Of a DNA stretch of 64,000 bases, positions 50,522-59,874 are shown piece by piece; the first letter of the stretch is position 1; every line of letters begins with the position of its first letter. Location of the stretch: NCBI GenBank assembly GCA_002839185.1, contig PGXO01000004.1:186001-250000 (forward strand), read 5' to 3'. The notes beneath the pieces are model-generated. The model saw nothing but the letters and a program-made list of their open reading frames with translations, did not search any database and had not been told where the DNA came from. The position numbers and the translations under genes were made by a program. The stretch is from Synergistetes bacterium HGW-Synergistetes-1. GTDB taxonomy: Bacteria; Synergistota; Synergistia; Synergistales; Synergistaceae.

Positions 50522-51547
50522 ATGTTTAAACATAAAACACTGTTAATAACCGGTGGTACAGGGTCTTTTGGAAATGCTGTAATGGAAAGGTTTTTAAATA
50601 CACCTGTTAAAGAGATACGTATTTTTTCCCGTGATGAGAAAAAACAAGATGATATGAGAAAGATATACAAAAACAATAAGCTGAAGTTCTACATCGGTGA
50701 TGTCAGGGATCTGGCAAGCGTGAAAAACGCAATGCATGGCGTTGACTATGTCTTTCATGCGGCGGCATTAAAGCAGGTCCCATCCTGTGAGTTTTTCCCC
50801 TTGGAGGCAGTAAAAACAAACGTTTTTGGAACAGATAATGTCCTCACAGCGGCAATAGAATATTGTGTCAAAAAAGTAATTTGTCTTTCCACAGACAAGG
50901 CGGCATATCCAATTAACGCAATGGGAATATCAAAAGCAATGATGGAAAAAGTTTTCGTTGCAAAATCAAAAACAGTAGACCCAGACCAGACATTGATTTG
51001 CGGCACCAGATACGGCAATGTAATGGCATCAAGAGGATCAGTCATACCGTTGTTTATTGATCAGATCAAAAATGGCCAGCCACTTACTGTAACAGACCCG
51101 AATATGACAAGATTTTTGATGAGTCTGGAAGAGGCGGTGGAACTTGTTGTCTTTGCATTTGAAAATGCTGAAGCAGGGGATATTATGGTCCAGAAAGCGC
51201 CTGCCTCAACTATCGGTGATCTGGCAAAGGCGGTCATAGAGATATTCAATGCCTCAAACAAAATTAAAATTATCGGAACTCGGCATGGTGAAAAATTATT
51301 TGAGACATTGCTTACTAAGGAAGAGCGTGTATGCGCTCAGGACATGGGAGGATATTTTAAAGTCCCCGCTGACAAGAGAGATCTCAATTACGATAAATAC
51401 TTTGTTGAGGGTATCGAACATCTGAAACGTGCAGAAGATTACAATTCTCATAATACCGAGAGACTTAACCTTGAACAAATTAAGGATAAACTTTTGAAGC
51501 TCCCTTATGTCCAGAAGCAACTCAAAGACTGGGAGACAAAAAAATGA
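50522..51547 (+). CDS. capE: UDP-GlcNAc 4,6-dehydratase/5-epimerase (CapE/FnlA/WbjB type)
   Basis: First enzyme of UDP-N-acetyl-L-fucosamine synthesis. 341 residues, soluble (no membrane helices, unlike PglF). LLITGGTGSFGNAV, VFHAAALKQVPSCEFFP, LSTDKAAYPINAMGISKAM (the Met replaces Tyr in the catalytic triad in this family) and GTRYGNVMASRGSVIPLF. AAAGGGG lies before the ATG. It overlaps the next small frame by ATGA. Confidence 0.92.
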   Translation: MFKHKTLLITGGTGSFGNAVMERFLNTPVKEIRIFSRDEKKQDDMRKIYKNNKLKFYIGDVRDLASVKNAMHGVDYVFHAAALKQVPSCEFFPLEAVKTNVFGTDNVLTAAIEYCVKKVICLSTDKAAYPINAMGISKAMMEKVFVAKSKTVDPDQTLICGTRYGNVMASRGSVIPLFIDQIKNGQPLTVTDPNMTRFLMSLEEAVELVVFAFENAEAGDIMVQKAPASTIGDLAKAVIEIFNASNKIKIIGTRHGEKLFETLLTKEERVCAQDMGGYFKVPADKRDLNYDKYFVEGIEHLKRAEDYNSHNTERLNLEQIKDKLLKLPYVQKQLKDWETKK

Positions 51548-51675
51548 AGATACTGGTACTAGGTGGTTCAGGAATGGCAGGTCACACAATTGCCATATAT
51601 CTTGAAGAATCATGCCACGATGTTGCATCTTTAAGCATTCGGGACGAATTAAAATACTTGGGAGAGCATAGATGA
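51544..51675 (+). pseudogene. Truncated duplicate of the RmlD-like reductase N-terminus
   Basis: A 43-codon frame starting on the capE stop (ATGA) and ending on the start of the next gene (ATGA). It reads MKILVLGGSGMAGHTIAIYL, then EESCHDVASL, closely paralleling MKLLVIDTVGMVGHVVAIYM, then KEQGHEVLGI, of the following gene. It holds a complete GGxGxxG nucleotide-binding motif, whereas the full-length gene has DTVGMVG. It looks like the remnant of a tandem duplication or an allele replacement. It may still be translated as a coupling peptide. Confidence 0.75.
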
Positions 51676-52520
51676 AGCTATTAGTAATAGACACCGTAGG
51701 GATGGTAGGACATGTTGTCGCCATATACATGAAAGAGCAGGGTCATGAGGTTTTAGGTATTAATGAAACGTCCTCTGAGATAGTTCAAACAATAGTTGGC
51801 AGCTTATTAGACACAGACCTTTTTGCAAATGAAATAAAGAACGGCAGGTATGACGCTGTTATAAACTGCTCAGCTATCATCAACCAAGATGCAGAGGCGG
51901 ATAAATCAAAAGCAGCATTTATCAATGCATATCTGCCACATTTTCTTGAGAAAGTAATTTCTTGTACTAATACGGTGCTTGTTCATCGGAGTACAGACTG
52001 TATTTTCTCAGGAAATAGAGGACAGTATGCATTGGATGATTTTCCTGATGCCCCTAGCTTCTATGCGAGAAGCAAAGCCCTAGGCGAAGTGATTAATAAT
52101 AAAGACATAACCATCCGTACTTCATTGATAGGTCCGGAATATGATTACTGCGGAAGCGGTCTTTTCAACTGGTTTTATAGCCAAAAAGGTGATGTCTGTG
52201 GTTTTGCAAATGCTTTCTGGACCGGCCTCACTACAATAGAGTTTGCCCGTGAAATTGAAAAACTTCTTTTTGAGCATGCACACGGTTTGTTCCAGTTAGT
52301 ACCTGATCACGCAATTACGAAACATGACCTGTTACTGCTCTTTGAGAAATATTTTCCAAAAAACAGGAACGTCATAAGAGTTGACAATAAACTAGTAGAT
52401 AAATCTTTGATCCAGTGTCTTAATGGATATGAAGTTTTAATTCCTGATTATGAAGATATGATTAAAGATATGGCCAATTGGATCAATAACCATAAAGAAC
52501 TGTATACGAACTACAAATAA
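51672..52520 (+). CDS. RmlD-like nucleotide-sugar reductase (SDR) of the L-FucNAc set
   Basis: 282 residues. Rossmann-type with YDAVINCSAIINQDAEADKS, LVHRSTDCIFSGNRGQY, and the catalytic FYARSKALGE; similar to dTDP-4-dehydrorhamnose reductases. Between capE and wecB it probably does the C4 reduction done by CapF/FnlB, but lacks the C-terminal cupin domain of CapF (about 370 residues). The usual first glycines of the NAD motif are changed (DTVGMVG), so cofactor binding may be altered. Confidence 0.83.
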   Translation: MKLLVIDTVGMVGHVVAIYMKEQGHEVLGINETSSEIVQTIVGSLLDTDLFANEIKNGRYDAVINCSAIINQDAEADKSKAAFINAYLPHFLEKVISCTNTVLVHRSTDCIFSGNRGQYALDDFPDAPSFYARSKALGEVINNKDITIRTSLIGPEYDYCGSGLFNWFYSQKGDVCGFANAFWTGLTTIEFAREIEKLLFEHAHGLFQLVPDHAITKHDLLLLFEKYFPKNRNVIRVDNKLVDKSLIQCLNGYEVLIPDYEDMIKDMANWINNHKELYTNYK

Positions 52521-52535
52521 AGGAGATTGCTAGAA

Positions 52536-53663
52536 ATGAGTAAATTGAAATTAATGATTGTCATGGGAACTCGCCCGGAGATTATTAAGTTGTCCGAGAT
52601 TATAAAAAAGTGTGATAAATACTTCGAATTAAATATTGTCCATACAGGACAAAATTATGATTACTCATTGAATCAGGTGTTTTTTGAGGAACTAGGGTTA
52701 CGTGAGCCTGATTTTTACCTTAATGTGGCAGGAGATAATTTAGGTCAGACAATGGGTAATGTACTTGCAAAGTCCTACGAACTCTTTGATACAGAAAAGC
52801 CGGATGCTATACTTGTGCTTGGAGATACCAACTCCTGCCTCTGTGTAATTTCTGCGAAGCGCCTCAAGATACCCATATTTCACCTTGAGGCCGGCAATCG
52901 CTGTAAGGATGAAAATCTTCCTGAAGAAGTTATAAGAAGGATCGTTGACGTTACCAGCGATGTCAATTTATGTTACTCTGAAAATGCCCGCCGTTATATC
53001 CTTGACGCAGGTGTAAAACCTGAAAATACCTATGTCGTAGGTTCCACCATCGCAGAAGTATTGACAGCTAATATTGATAAGATCGACGATAGCAAGGTCC
53101 TGGAAAAACTTGAACTTAAGCCGCACAAATATATTCTTCTTTCAGCCCATAGAGAGGAGAACATTGATATTGAATCCAACTTCTTCAGCCTAATGAATGC
53201 TGTTAACGCAATGGCTGAAAAATATGATATGCCGATTCTTTACAGCTGCCATCCCCGTTCAAAAAAATATATAGAGCAAAGAGGCTTCAAATTTGATCCA
53301 CGTGTTATTCAACATCAGCCACTTGGTTTCTTTGATTACAACAAACTGCAGCAGAACGCTTTCTGTGTAGTATCTGACAGTGGCACGATTCCTGAAGAGG
53401 GTTCATATTTCAATTTCCCCGCTGTGTCAATTCGTACCTCTACTGAACGTCCGGAAGCTATGGACAAGGGCATCTTTGTCATTGGTTCTATAACTTCTGA
53501 TTACGTGCTTCAAGCCGTTGACCTTGCAGTTTCTATGCATGCGAATGGCGATGATGGCCTGACTGTCCCGGCTTATTGCGATGAGAACGTAAGCACAAAA
53601 GTTGTGAAGATCATCCAGAGCTATGTAGGTATTATTAATAGAATGGTCTGGAGGAAAGCGTAG
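52536..53663 (+). CDS. wecB: UDP-N-acetylglucosamine 2-epimerase family (WecB/CapG/FnlC type)
   Basis: 375 residues with the hydrolysing or non-hydrolysing 2-epimerase GT-B-like fold. IVMGTRPEIIKL, VHTGQNYDYSLNQVFFEEL, LVLGDTNSCLC, HLEAGNRCKDENLPEEVIRR, SAHREENID, and SDSGTIPEEG are conserved active-site blocks. After capE and the reductase it would finish UDP-L-FucNAc. ATG 52536 is chosen because AAAGGAG lies 10 bases upstream; TTG 52527 is too close. Confidence 0.92.
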   Translation: MSKLKLMIVMGTRPEIIKLSEIIKKCDKYFELNIVHTGQNYDYSLNQVFFEELGLREPDFYLNVAGDNLGQTMGNVLAKSYELFDTEKPDAILVLGDTNSCLCVISAKRLKIPIFHLEAGNRCKDENLPEEVIRRIVDVTSDVNLCYSENARRYILDAGVKPENTYVVGSTIAEVLTANIDKIDDSKVLEKLELKPHKYILLSAHREENIDIESNFFSLMNAVNAMAEKYDMPILYSCHPRSKKYIEQRGFKFDPRVIQHQPLGFFDYNKLQQNAFCVVSDSGTIPEEGSYFNFPAVSIRTSTERPEAMDKGIFVIGSITSDYVLQAVDLAVSMHANGDDGLTVPAYCDENVSTKVVKIIQSYVGIINRMVWRKA

Positions 53664-53669
53664 TAGTAA

Positions 53670-54779
53670 ATGAATATATTAGTATATGATATTGCTGCTG
53701 AATCCGGCGGAGCACTAAGTATACTTACTGATTTTTATGATCAAGTATGTAATTTACATGATGATAACAATATTTGGTATTTTGTTCTAAGTGTTCCTAA
53801 ACTTGAAAATCAGAAGAATATACGTATCACACAATATCCATGGGTTAAACGAGGCATTATTTTTAGGTTATGGTTTGAGTTTGTGCAAACAAGAAAAATT
53901 ATAAAAAAATATAAAATTGATGTAGTAATTTCATTGCAAAACACAACTATACCTTTTTGTAATAAACCACAAATTGTTTCGTTGCACAATACTTTGCCCT
54001 TTTTTCGTTGTGATTTAAGTGTAATGTCGGGGATGAAATCAGTCGTTAAACAATATTTTATTAACAAAAATATAATAAGATCATTAAAAGCTGCTCATTC
54101 TATCATGGTACCAGCAAACTGGATAAAAGATTTGTGCCATAAACAATATAAGGTGAACGAAAATAAAATTTATGTTTTACCTGTGAAAATTGATGCGAAT
54201 AATATACAAACGTGTACTGATTTAAATATGGCTAATAAAACTTTTTTTTACCCGGCTGCAGCACAACCATACAAACGACATATGATGATCCTTAAGGCCT
54301 GTAAAGAAATTAAGTCAAAAAATATTGATTTCAATGTAGTGTTTACTATTACAGGAGCAGAAAACGCCTATGCAGTTAAACTAAAGGAGTATTCAAAAAT
54401 AAATGATTTGAATGTAGTTTTTGTTGGAATGCTTCGTCGTCAAGAAGTATTGGAATATTACACTAAATCAGTTTTGTTATTTCCGTCCATAATTGAAACT
54501 GATGCTTTGCCTCTTGAAGAAGCAAAATCATCGAACAGTTTTATTTTTGCATCAAAGTCGCCATTCTCTCAGGAGATATTAATGGATTACGCTAATTGCG
54601 AATTTTTTCAGGATGGAGATTATAAAAAATTGAGCTTGTTATTGGAAGATATGATCCTAGGGAAATTTGATCTTAACGTTAGTAAGTGCAAAGCAGTAAG
54701 GATCAATACCATGAATAGAGCAGAATTATGTTTGGCAATTTTTAACGAGAATTATAATAAAAATATTGAGTTAAATTAA
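53670..54779 (+). CDS. Glycosyltransferase (GT-B, family 4-like)
   Basis: 369 residues. SGGALSILTDFYDQV at the N-terminus, SLHNTLPFF in the middle, and the C-terminal FYPAAAQPYKRHMMILKA and FPSIIETDALPLEEAKSS, typical of GT4 donor-binding halves. Acceptor and donor unknown. Base composition falls markedly from here to about 58811 (many AAA, ATA, TTT codons). Confidence 0.82.
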   Translation: MNILVYDIAAESGGALSILTDFYDQVCNLHDDNNIWYFVLSVPKLENQKNIRITQYPWVKRGIIFRLWFEFVQTRKIIKKYKIDVVISLQNTTIPFCNKPQIVSLHNTLPFFRCDLSVMSGMKSVVKQYFINKNIIRSLKAAHSIMVPANWIKDLCHKQYKVNENKIYVLPVKIDANNIQTCTDLNMANKTFFYPAAAQPYKRHMMILKACKEIKSKNIDFNVVFTITGAENAYAVKLKEYSKINDLNVVFVGMLRRQEVLEYYTKSVLLFPSIIETDALPLEEAKSSNSFIFASKSPFSQEILMDYANCEFFQDGDYKKLSLLLEDMILGKFDLNVSKCKAVRINTMNRAELCLAIFNENYNKNIELN

Positions 54780-54899
54780 CATTTTTTGCGTAATTCAAAT
54801 ATTAAAACTAAATAATATTTAACTCCAGGTAGAATGTCATCTTTCAAATTTCTGCTGTCATTGAGAAAAAAAGCATCAGAATAATAGGAGAACTCATAA

Positions 54900-55769
54900 A
54901 TGAAAAAAATTTTGGTTACTGGTAAAACGGGAGGAATATCAAACGGTTTTAGGGATTATTTATCCGAAACTTTTTCAGATGACTATGACGTAAAAATAAT
55001 ATCACTACGCGATGAAAAATGGAAAAATATGAATTTCGGAGAATTTGATGCGATATATCACTGTGCCGGACTTGTTTCAGGACCATATGAAGAACTTGAA
55101 CGTGTTAACATGAATATTTCAGTGGAACTGTTTCACAAAGCAATTGACGATGGTGTAAAAATCTTTATCTATCTTAGCTCCATGGCAGTTTATAGTTTGG
55201 AAAATTTAAAAAAACCAATGGGTGGAATAATTGGACCGGACACTCCGTTGAACGGCCAAACAGCATACGGTAGAAGTAAAATCGAGGCAGAAAAATGTCT
55301 TCTTAACTTAGAGACTAAAAATATAAAATTAGCTATCATTCGAGCTCCCAGTGTTTTCGGGAGAAAATCTGAACAGGTAATGGAAATGTATGCAAAAGCT
55401 TTGAAGTTGCCAATTTTCCCGCTGATGTTTGATGAATGTAAACGAGGGCTAATTTACATCGATTGTTTGTCCGAAATGGTAAGGCTTATCGCTGAAACCG
55501 GCCAGGGTGGGATTTATTGCCCACAGAATTTACCTCTATACTCAACGAGCGATATTATTCGTGAACTAAAACAGATATTAAATAGTCGTACAATCTTGTT
55601 TAACATCCCTCGCTTTTTACAGATCAGATGTAAATTTACTAATCGTAGGTTTGGTAATCAATGCTATACTGATGAACTTAGCAGAGCGTTTGAAAACTCA
55701 TATTGTGTTCTCGACACTAAAACAGCAATACAGAAATCCCTAAGTACAAATGAATATAACTCAATCTAA
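54900..55769 (+). CDS. NAD-dependent epimerase/dehydratase (extended SDR), paralogue
   Basis: 289 residues: KKILVTGKTGGISNGFRDYL, IYHCAGLVSGPYEEL, FIYLSSMAVYSLENL, and catalytic AYGRSKIEAEK. Same size and layout as the SDR at 48419-49285, and both end with a DTKTAI/DFETGI-type segment, so they are likely paralogues acting on related sugars. The exact reaction is unknown. The 5' spacer of 120 bases shows no repeat. Confidence 0.8.
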   Translation: MKKILVTGKTGGISNGFRDYLSETFSDDYDVKIISLRDEKWKNMNFGEFDAIYHCAGLVSGPYEELERVNMNISVELFHKAIDDGVKIFIYLSSMAVYSLENLKKPMGGIIGPDTPLNGQTAYGRSKIEAEKCLLNLETKNIKLAIIRAPSVFGRKSEQVMEMYAKALKLPIFPLMFDECKRGLIYIDCLSEMVRLIAETGQGGIYCPQNLPLYSTSDIIRELKQILNSRTILFNIPRFLQIRCKFTNRRFGNQCYTDELSRAFENSYCVLDTKTAIQKSLSTNEYNSI

Positions 55770-56017
55770 TGGTTTATTTTCATCAGAGAGAGAGCAAATT
55801 TGAATATATTGATCCTTTTACTACAGACAGACAAAGAATTTAGAAAATACTGGGTTACCTCAGTTCCACATAATGGTTCAAATAAAAGCCATAACAAAAT
55901 CCAAAATTAGTGACTATGAATTGTAAGAAGATGTACAAAAAGTTGTTGATAGACCAATATTATTGCAAATTGCTTAATAAAATATAATTTTTTGTCTTTT
56001 TGAAAGAGAGGAAAATT

Positions 56018-57355
56018 ATGCTAGATTATTTGTTTGTGTATGAACATAAAGTTAGAGAACTGGAATCAGTCTGTCTTTTGATTGCAGCGCTAGAATTAAA
56101 GGGGTATTCATGTGATGTTGTTGAAATACATGATTTATCTTTTAAAAATTTAAAATACAGGTTCCATAATAAACCAAGAGTCATTGTTGTTTTTGCTCTT
56201 TACAATGATATTGTTTTCAATGAGCTCGTCGTTGATATTGTTGGATATTGTAAAAAAGTTGTCAACTTACAGTGGGAGCAGATTATATCTGACAATGAAA
56301 TTAAATTGACCTTTTATAATCCTAAGGGACTTGCTGCATTGGCAACACATGTATGCTGGGGACAAAACACCTTCCACAGGTTACACCAGAACGGAGTAAG
56401 AAATGCCATTATCACAGGACCACTACATTTAGATTTTTTGAGGAAAGAGTTTAAGGATTTTTATCTAACACGAGAAGAGTTATGTAAGAAGTACGATATT
56501 GATACTACTAAAAAAATATTGCTGTACATATCTTCATTTAATTTTGCATCAATGAAAGAAAAAGAAAAACTGGCAATTGAAAAATTGACAGGCGGAAGCT
56601 ATGATGACATGGTTAGTTTATCTATAATGTCAAGAGAAAAAACATTAACGATATTCGAACAACTGCTTGAAAGTGATTATGGAAACGAAATTTGTATAAT
56701 ATATCGACCGCATCCGTGGGAAAATATTGATAATATTTTGATCGATATGAGCAAAAAGCATTTGAACTTTAAAGTAATAGATGATTGTTCAATAAAACAA
56801 TGGATATTATCGGTCGATCATATCTTTACGTGGTATAGTACATCAATTGCAGAAATATATTTTGCGAATAAAAGTTGTTTTCTCTTCCGTCCCTGTCCAA
56901 TTGATGAAGAAATTGACGTTACAATTTTAAAAGGAGCAAAATCAATTGCTACGTTGGATGAAGTATGCTCAGCAATAAGACAAAACGATGATGTAGAATT
57001 CCCCATTTCTTCCGAAGTAATAAATGAGTATTTTGATTTTTCTGTTGATAATCCGTCTTATAATAGAATACTAAGTTTGTTGATCAATATTTATCAAAAC
57101 AAAGAGTATGATGTTGTATATAATAACAAAAAATCTTTTTATTTGTTGCAATTTTTAAAAAAAATAATAAAAATGTTTATTGTTAAGTATAAAATTAATT
57201 CTAAAACTTGGCCATTAAGTGCTATCTGTAATACAAGTGAATATTTAGATGATTTCTGGTTTAATTATGCAAAAGTGAAAACAGAGGTTGTTTCAATGGA
57301 AGAAATATCTTTAATAGTGTCTAAGTTAAAAAAAATAATTCAAAATAATATTTAA
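56018..57355 (+). CDS. Putative surface-carbohydrate glycosyltransferase
   Basis: 445 residues, moderately recognised. MLDYLFVYEHKVRELESVCL at the N-terminus, VNLQWEQIISDN, VCWGQNTFHRL, the string IIYRPHPWENIDN and TWYSTSIAEIYF. The RPHP and ST(S) elements recall CDP-glycerol glycerophosphotransferase-like and capsule transferases with a GT-B fold. GAGAGGA precedes the ATG at 56018. AT-rich. The 230 bases before it (55770-56000) hold only a 36-codon frame at 55801-55908 without recognisable homology. Confidence 0.65.
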   Translation: MLDYLFVYEHKVRELESVCLLIAALELKGYSCDVVEIHDLSFKNLKYRFHNKPRVIVVFALYNDIVFNELVVDIVGYCKKVVNLQWEQIISDNEIKLTFYNPKGLAALATHVCWGQNTFHRLHQNGVRNAIITGPLHLDFLRKEFKDFYLTREELCKKYDIDTTKKILLYISSFNFASMKEKEKLAIEKLTGGSYDDMVSLSIMSREKTLTIFEQLLESDYGNEICIIYRPHPWENIDNILIDMSKKHLNFKVIDDCSIKQWILSVDHIFTWYSTSIAEIYFANKSCFLFRPCPIDEEIDVTILKGAKSIATLDEVCSAIRQNDDVEFPISSEVINEYFDFSVDNPSYNRILSLLINIYQNKEYDVVYNNKKSFYLLQFLKKIIKMFIVKYKINSKTWPLSAICNTSEYLDDFWFNYAKVKTEVVSMEEISLIVSKLKKIIQNNI

Positions 57356-57371
57356 TTATATATAATAAATT

Positions 57372-58811
57372 ATGACTAAGGAAAATTATTTTTTTATAAA
57401 CCTTATTAAATTTTCTGTACCAACTTTTTTTACTTTATTTGTTGGGATTGTTGCTATTCCTATACTTTCAAGAGTATATCCAACGGCTGAGTATGGTAAA
57501 ATTAATTTATTTTATACTATAGGTAATGTAATATATATGGTGGCCTTAGTTGGTCTTGATTCAGCGTATATTAGATTTTTTTATGAGCCAAGAGAGAAGT
57601 ATGATAAAAATGAAGTTTTTAAATTAGCCCTATCCTTAGGGGTGTTAATCAGTATATTTTTATTTTCATTTACATACGTAACATTTTTAGATGAGGTATT
57701 GTTATTTTTGTTTGGTGAAAAAAATATTATTGCATTTTTATTCCTTTTTATTTTTGTTGTTGGCCAGATTATTTTTAGAATGGAAACTATTACGTCAAGG
57801 ATGAATCAAAATTCAAGGCTTTATTCTTTTGAACAAATATCCATGACATTTTTTACTCGAATATTTTTTGTTGTTGTCACAGTTTTTTCTACATACTATA
57901 TGCCTTCAATTGCGTTTATCTCAATTTCTACTATATTTGTAAGTTGTTATTTTTTTATTGCAAATAATAGCTTTAATAATTTTAAAAAAATTTCATTTCC
58001 TAATTCAAAAATTACTTTAAATTTACTGGCTTATGCATTTCCATTGATGCCATCTTCTTTGCTTTTATGGCTTAACAATTCAGTTGCTAAGATAATACTG
58101 ACTTCTTCCGGCGACTTCGATGCTTTAGGTATTTATGCAATGGCATCATCTATAGCTTTTGCTTTTGCTGCAATTCCTGGAGCATTTGGAACATATTGGT
58201 CTCCTTTTATATATGAAAATTATGAAAAAGAACAGACGATGATTAAAAATGTACATGATTATATTATGATTTTTTCTATTTTTATTTGTATCATGATAAT
58301 TGTGTTTCAAGATTTTATTTTTATGATACTGGGTGTGAATTATAGATCTTCTCAGCCATATTTTATGATGTTACTGTTTTCGCCTTTAGCCACACTGATA
58401 TCTGAGACGACGTCTTATGGTATTAGTATCGCTAAAAAAACTCACCTTACTTTATACATATCACTTGTTGCATGCTTATTAAATTTGGTTATATGTAAAA
58501 TGTTGTTCTCCACACTAGGAGTTATTGGAGTTGCGTTGGGAGGAACAATCTCAGCAATTTTTCAATTATTCCTGCAGTCAATTATTGGACAAAAATTTTA
58601 TAGAAGTATAAATAGTTATAGTAAATCTTTGTTTTTTTCTACTATTATATTTGTTTTGTGTTTTCTTAATATCTATCTTTCACGTTTTTTAGTCACTAGA
58701 TATTTAGTTTGTTTGACGGTCTTTCTTTTAACAGCTTTTTCTTATTTGAAAGAATTAATAAAGTGTAAAGATAAAATAATAGATCTTTTCAGTATATTGC
58801 ATAAAAAATAA
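57372..58811 (+). CDS. wzx: Oligosaccharide flippase (Wzx-like, MATE/MVF superfamily)
   Basis: Flips lipid-linked oligosaccharide across the inner membrane. 479 residues with about 12-14 hydrophobic helices; IPILSRVYPTAEYGKINLFY and SAYIRFFYEPREKYDKNEVF at the N-terminus are typical of Wzx and polysaccharide transport proteins. Very AT-rich, as flippases often are. No Wzy polymerase is recognised in the window. The start is 16 bases after the preceding stop, with a weak ribosome site. Confidence 0.88.
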   Translation: MTKENYFFINLIKFSVPTFFTLFVGIVAIPILSRVYPTAEYGKINLFYTIGNVIYMVALVGLDSAYIRFFYEPREKYDKNEVFKLALSLGVLISIFLFSFTYVTFLDEVLLFLFGEKNIIAFLFLFIFVVGQIIFRMETITSRMNQNSRLYSFEQISMTFFTRIFFVVVTVFSTYYMPSIAFISISTIFVSCYFFIANNSFNNFKKISFPNSKITLNLLAYAFPLMPSSLLLWLNNSVAKIILTSSGDFDALGIYAMASSIAFAFAAIPGAFGTYWSPFIYENYEKEQTMIKNVHDYIMIFSIFICIMIIVFQDFIFMILGVNYRSSQPYFMMLLFSPLATLISETTSYGISIAKKTHLTLYISLVACLLNLVICKMLFSTLGVIGVALGGTISAIFQLFLQSIIGQKFYRSINSYSKSLFFSTIIFVLCFLNIYLSRFLVTRYLVCLTVFLLTAFSYLKELIKCKDKIIDLFSILHKK

Positions 58812-58897
58812 CTTTGTATTTTGATTAGAAATGTGCGAAAAATTCTTGACAGTAAAATATTTTAAATAATGTATTTTTGACAAAGGAGCAAATAGAC

Positions 58898-59863
58898 ATG
58901 AAAATACTTGTTACCGGAGCTGCTGGTTTTATTGGTTCACATCTGACAGAGAAATTACTTGACGAAGGACATGATGTCAGGGCATTTGTCCGTTACAATT
59001 CCCGTAATGAATGGGGATGGCTGGAAAACAACTATCACCCCAACCTGGAAGTTTACAGCGGAGATATAAGGGATTATGACTCGGTTCATACGGCAATGAA
59101 GGGTGTGGATGCTGTTTTTCACTTAGCAGCATTGATAGGTATTCCCTATTCTTATGTTTCACCTATGGCATATATAAAAACTAATGTGGAAGGCACATAT
59201 AATATTTTACAGTCAGCAAGGGAGTTTGGGGTACGTGTTGTACACACTTCCACCAGTGAGATTTATGGAACTGCTCAGTACGTTCCAATAGACGAAAAAC
59301 ATCCGGTTAACCCACAGTCACCATATGCGGCCACAAAATCAGGAGCAGATCAGCTTGCACTGACATATCATCGTTCTTTTGATACTCCTGTTGTTGTTGT
59401 CAGACCTTTCAATACATACGGTCCGAGACAGTCAGCCAGAGCAATTATTCCCACAATAATTTCGCAGGCCTTATCAGGGGTAAATGAGATCAAACTTGGT
59501 AATCTTTCACCCACACGAGACTTGAATTTTGTCACTGATACTGCCAGTGGATTTATTAAGGTGGGAATGTCAGGCAAAGCCATTGGCAAGGTTATAAATT
59601 TAGGAACAGGCAAAGAGATCTCTATTGGTGATCTCGCTGGTAAGATTTTGTCTATAATTGGGTCGAATGCTACAATAAACTCCGAAGGACAGCGTCTTCG
59701 TCCGAAGAACAGTGAAGTAGAGAGGCTTTGTTCTAATGCGTTACTTGCGAAAGAGGTATCTGGCTGGGAACCTGAAGTATCTTTAGATGATGGGATAAAA
59801 ATGACAATAGAGTGGATCAAATCCAACTTATGTACATTTAAACCAACCATATACAATGTGTGA
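58898..59863 (+). CDS. legB: NAD-dependent 4,6-dehydratase LegB
   Basis: Converts an NDP-GlcNAc to its 4-keto-6-deoxy form, first step of legionaminic acid synthesis. 321 residues. KILVTGAAGFIGSHL, RYNSRNEWGWLENN (the NEWGWL string is characteristic of LegB), VFHLAALIGIPYSYVSP, catalytic SPYAATKSGADQL and RPFNTYGPRQSARAIIPT. CAAAGGAG precedes ATG 58898. Base composition returns to that of the rest of the window. Eleven bases before legC. Confidence 0.9.
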   Translation: MKILVTGAAGFIGSHLTEKLLDEGHDVRAFVRYNSRNEWGWLENNYHPNLEVYSGDIRDYDSVHTAMKGVDAVFHLAALIGIPYSYVSPMAYIKTNVEGTYNILQSAREFGVRVVHTSTSEIYGTAQYVPIDEKHPVNPQSPYAATKSGADQLALTYHRSFDTPVVVVRPFNTYGPRQSARAIIPTIISQALSGVNEIKLGNLSPTRDLNFVTDTASGFIKVGMSGKAIGKVINLGTGKEISIGDLAGKILSIIGSNATINSEGQRLRPKNSEVERLCSNALLAKEVSGWEPEVSLDDGIKMTIEWIKSNLCTFKPTIYNV

Positions 59864-59874
59864 GGAGATAAAAA

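Noticed and set aside
55801-55908. 36-codon frame before the 56018 gene
   Set aside because: Short, with a TTG start, no homology and no clear ribosome site; not strong enough to list as a gene.
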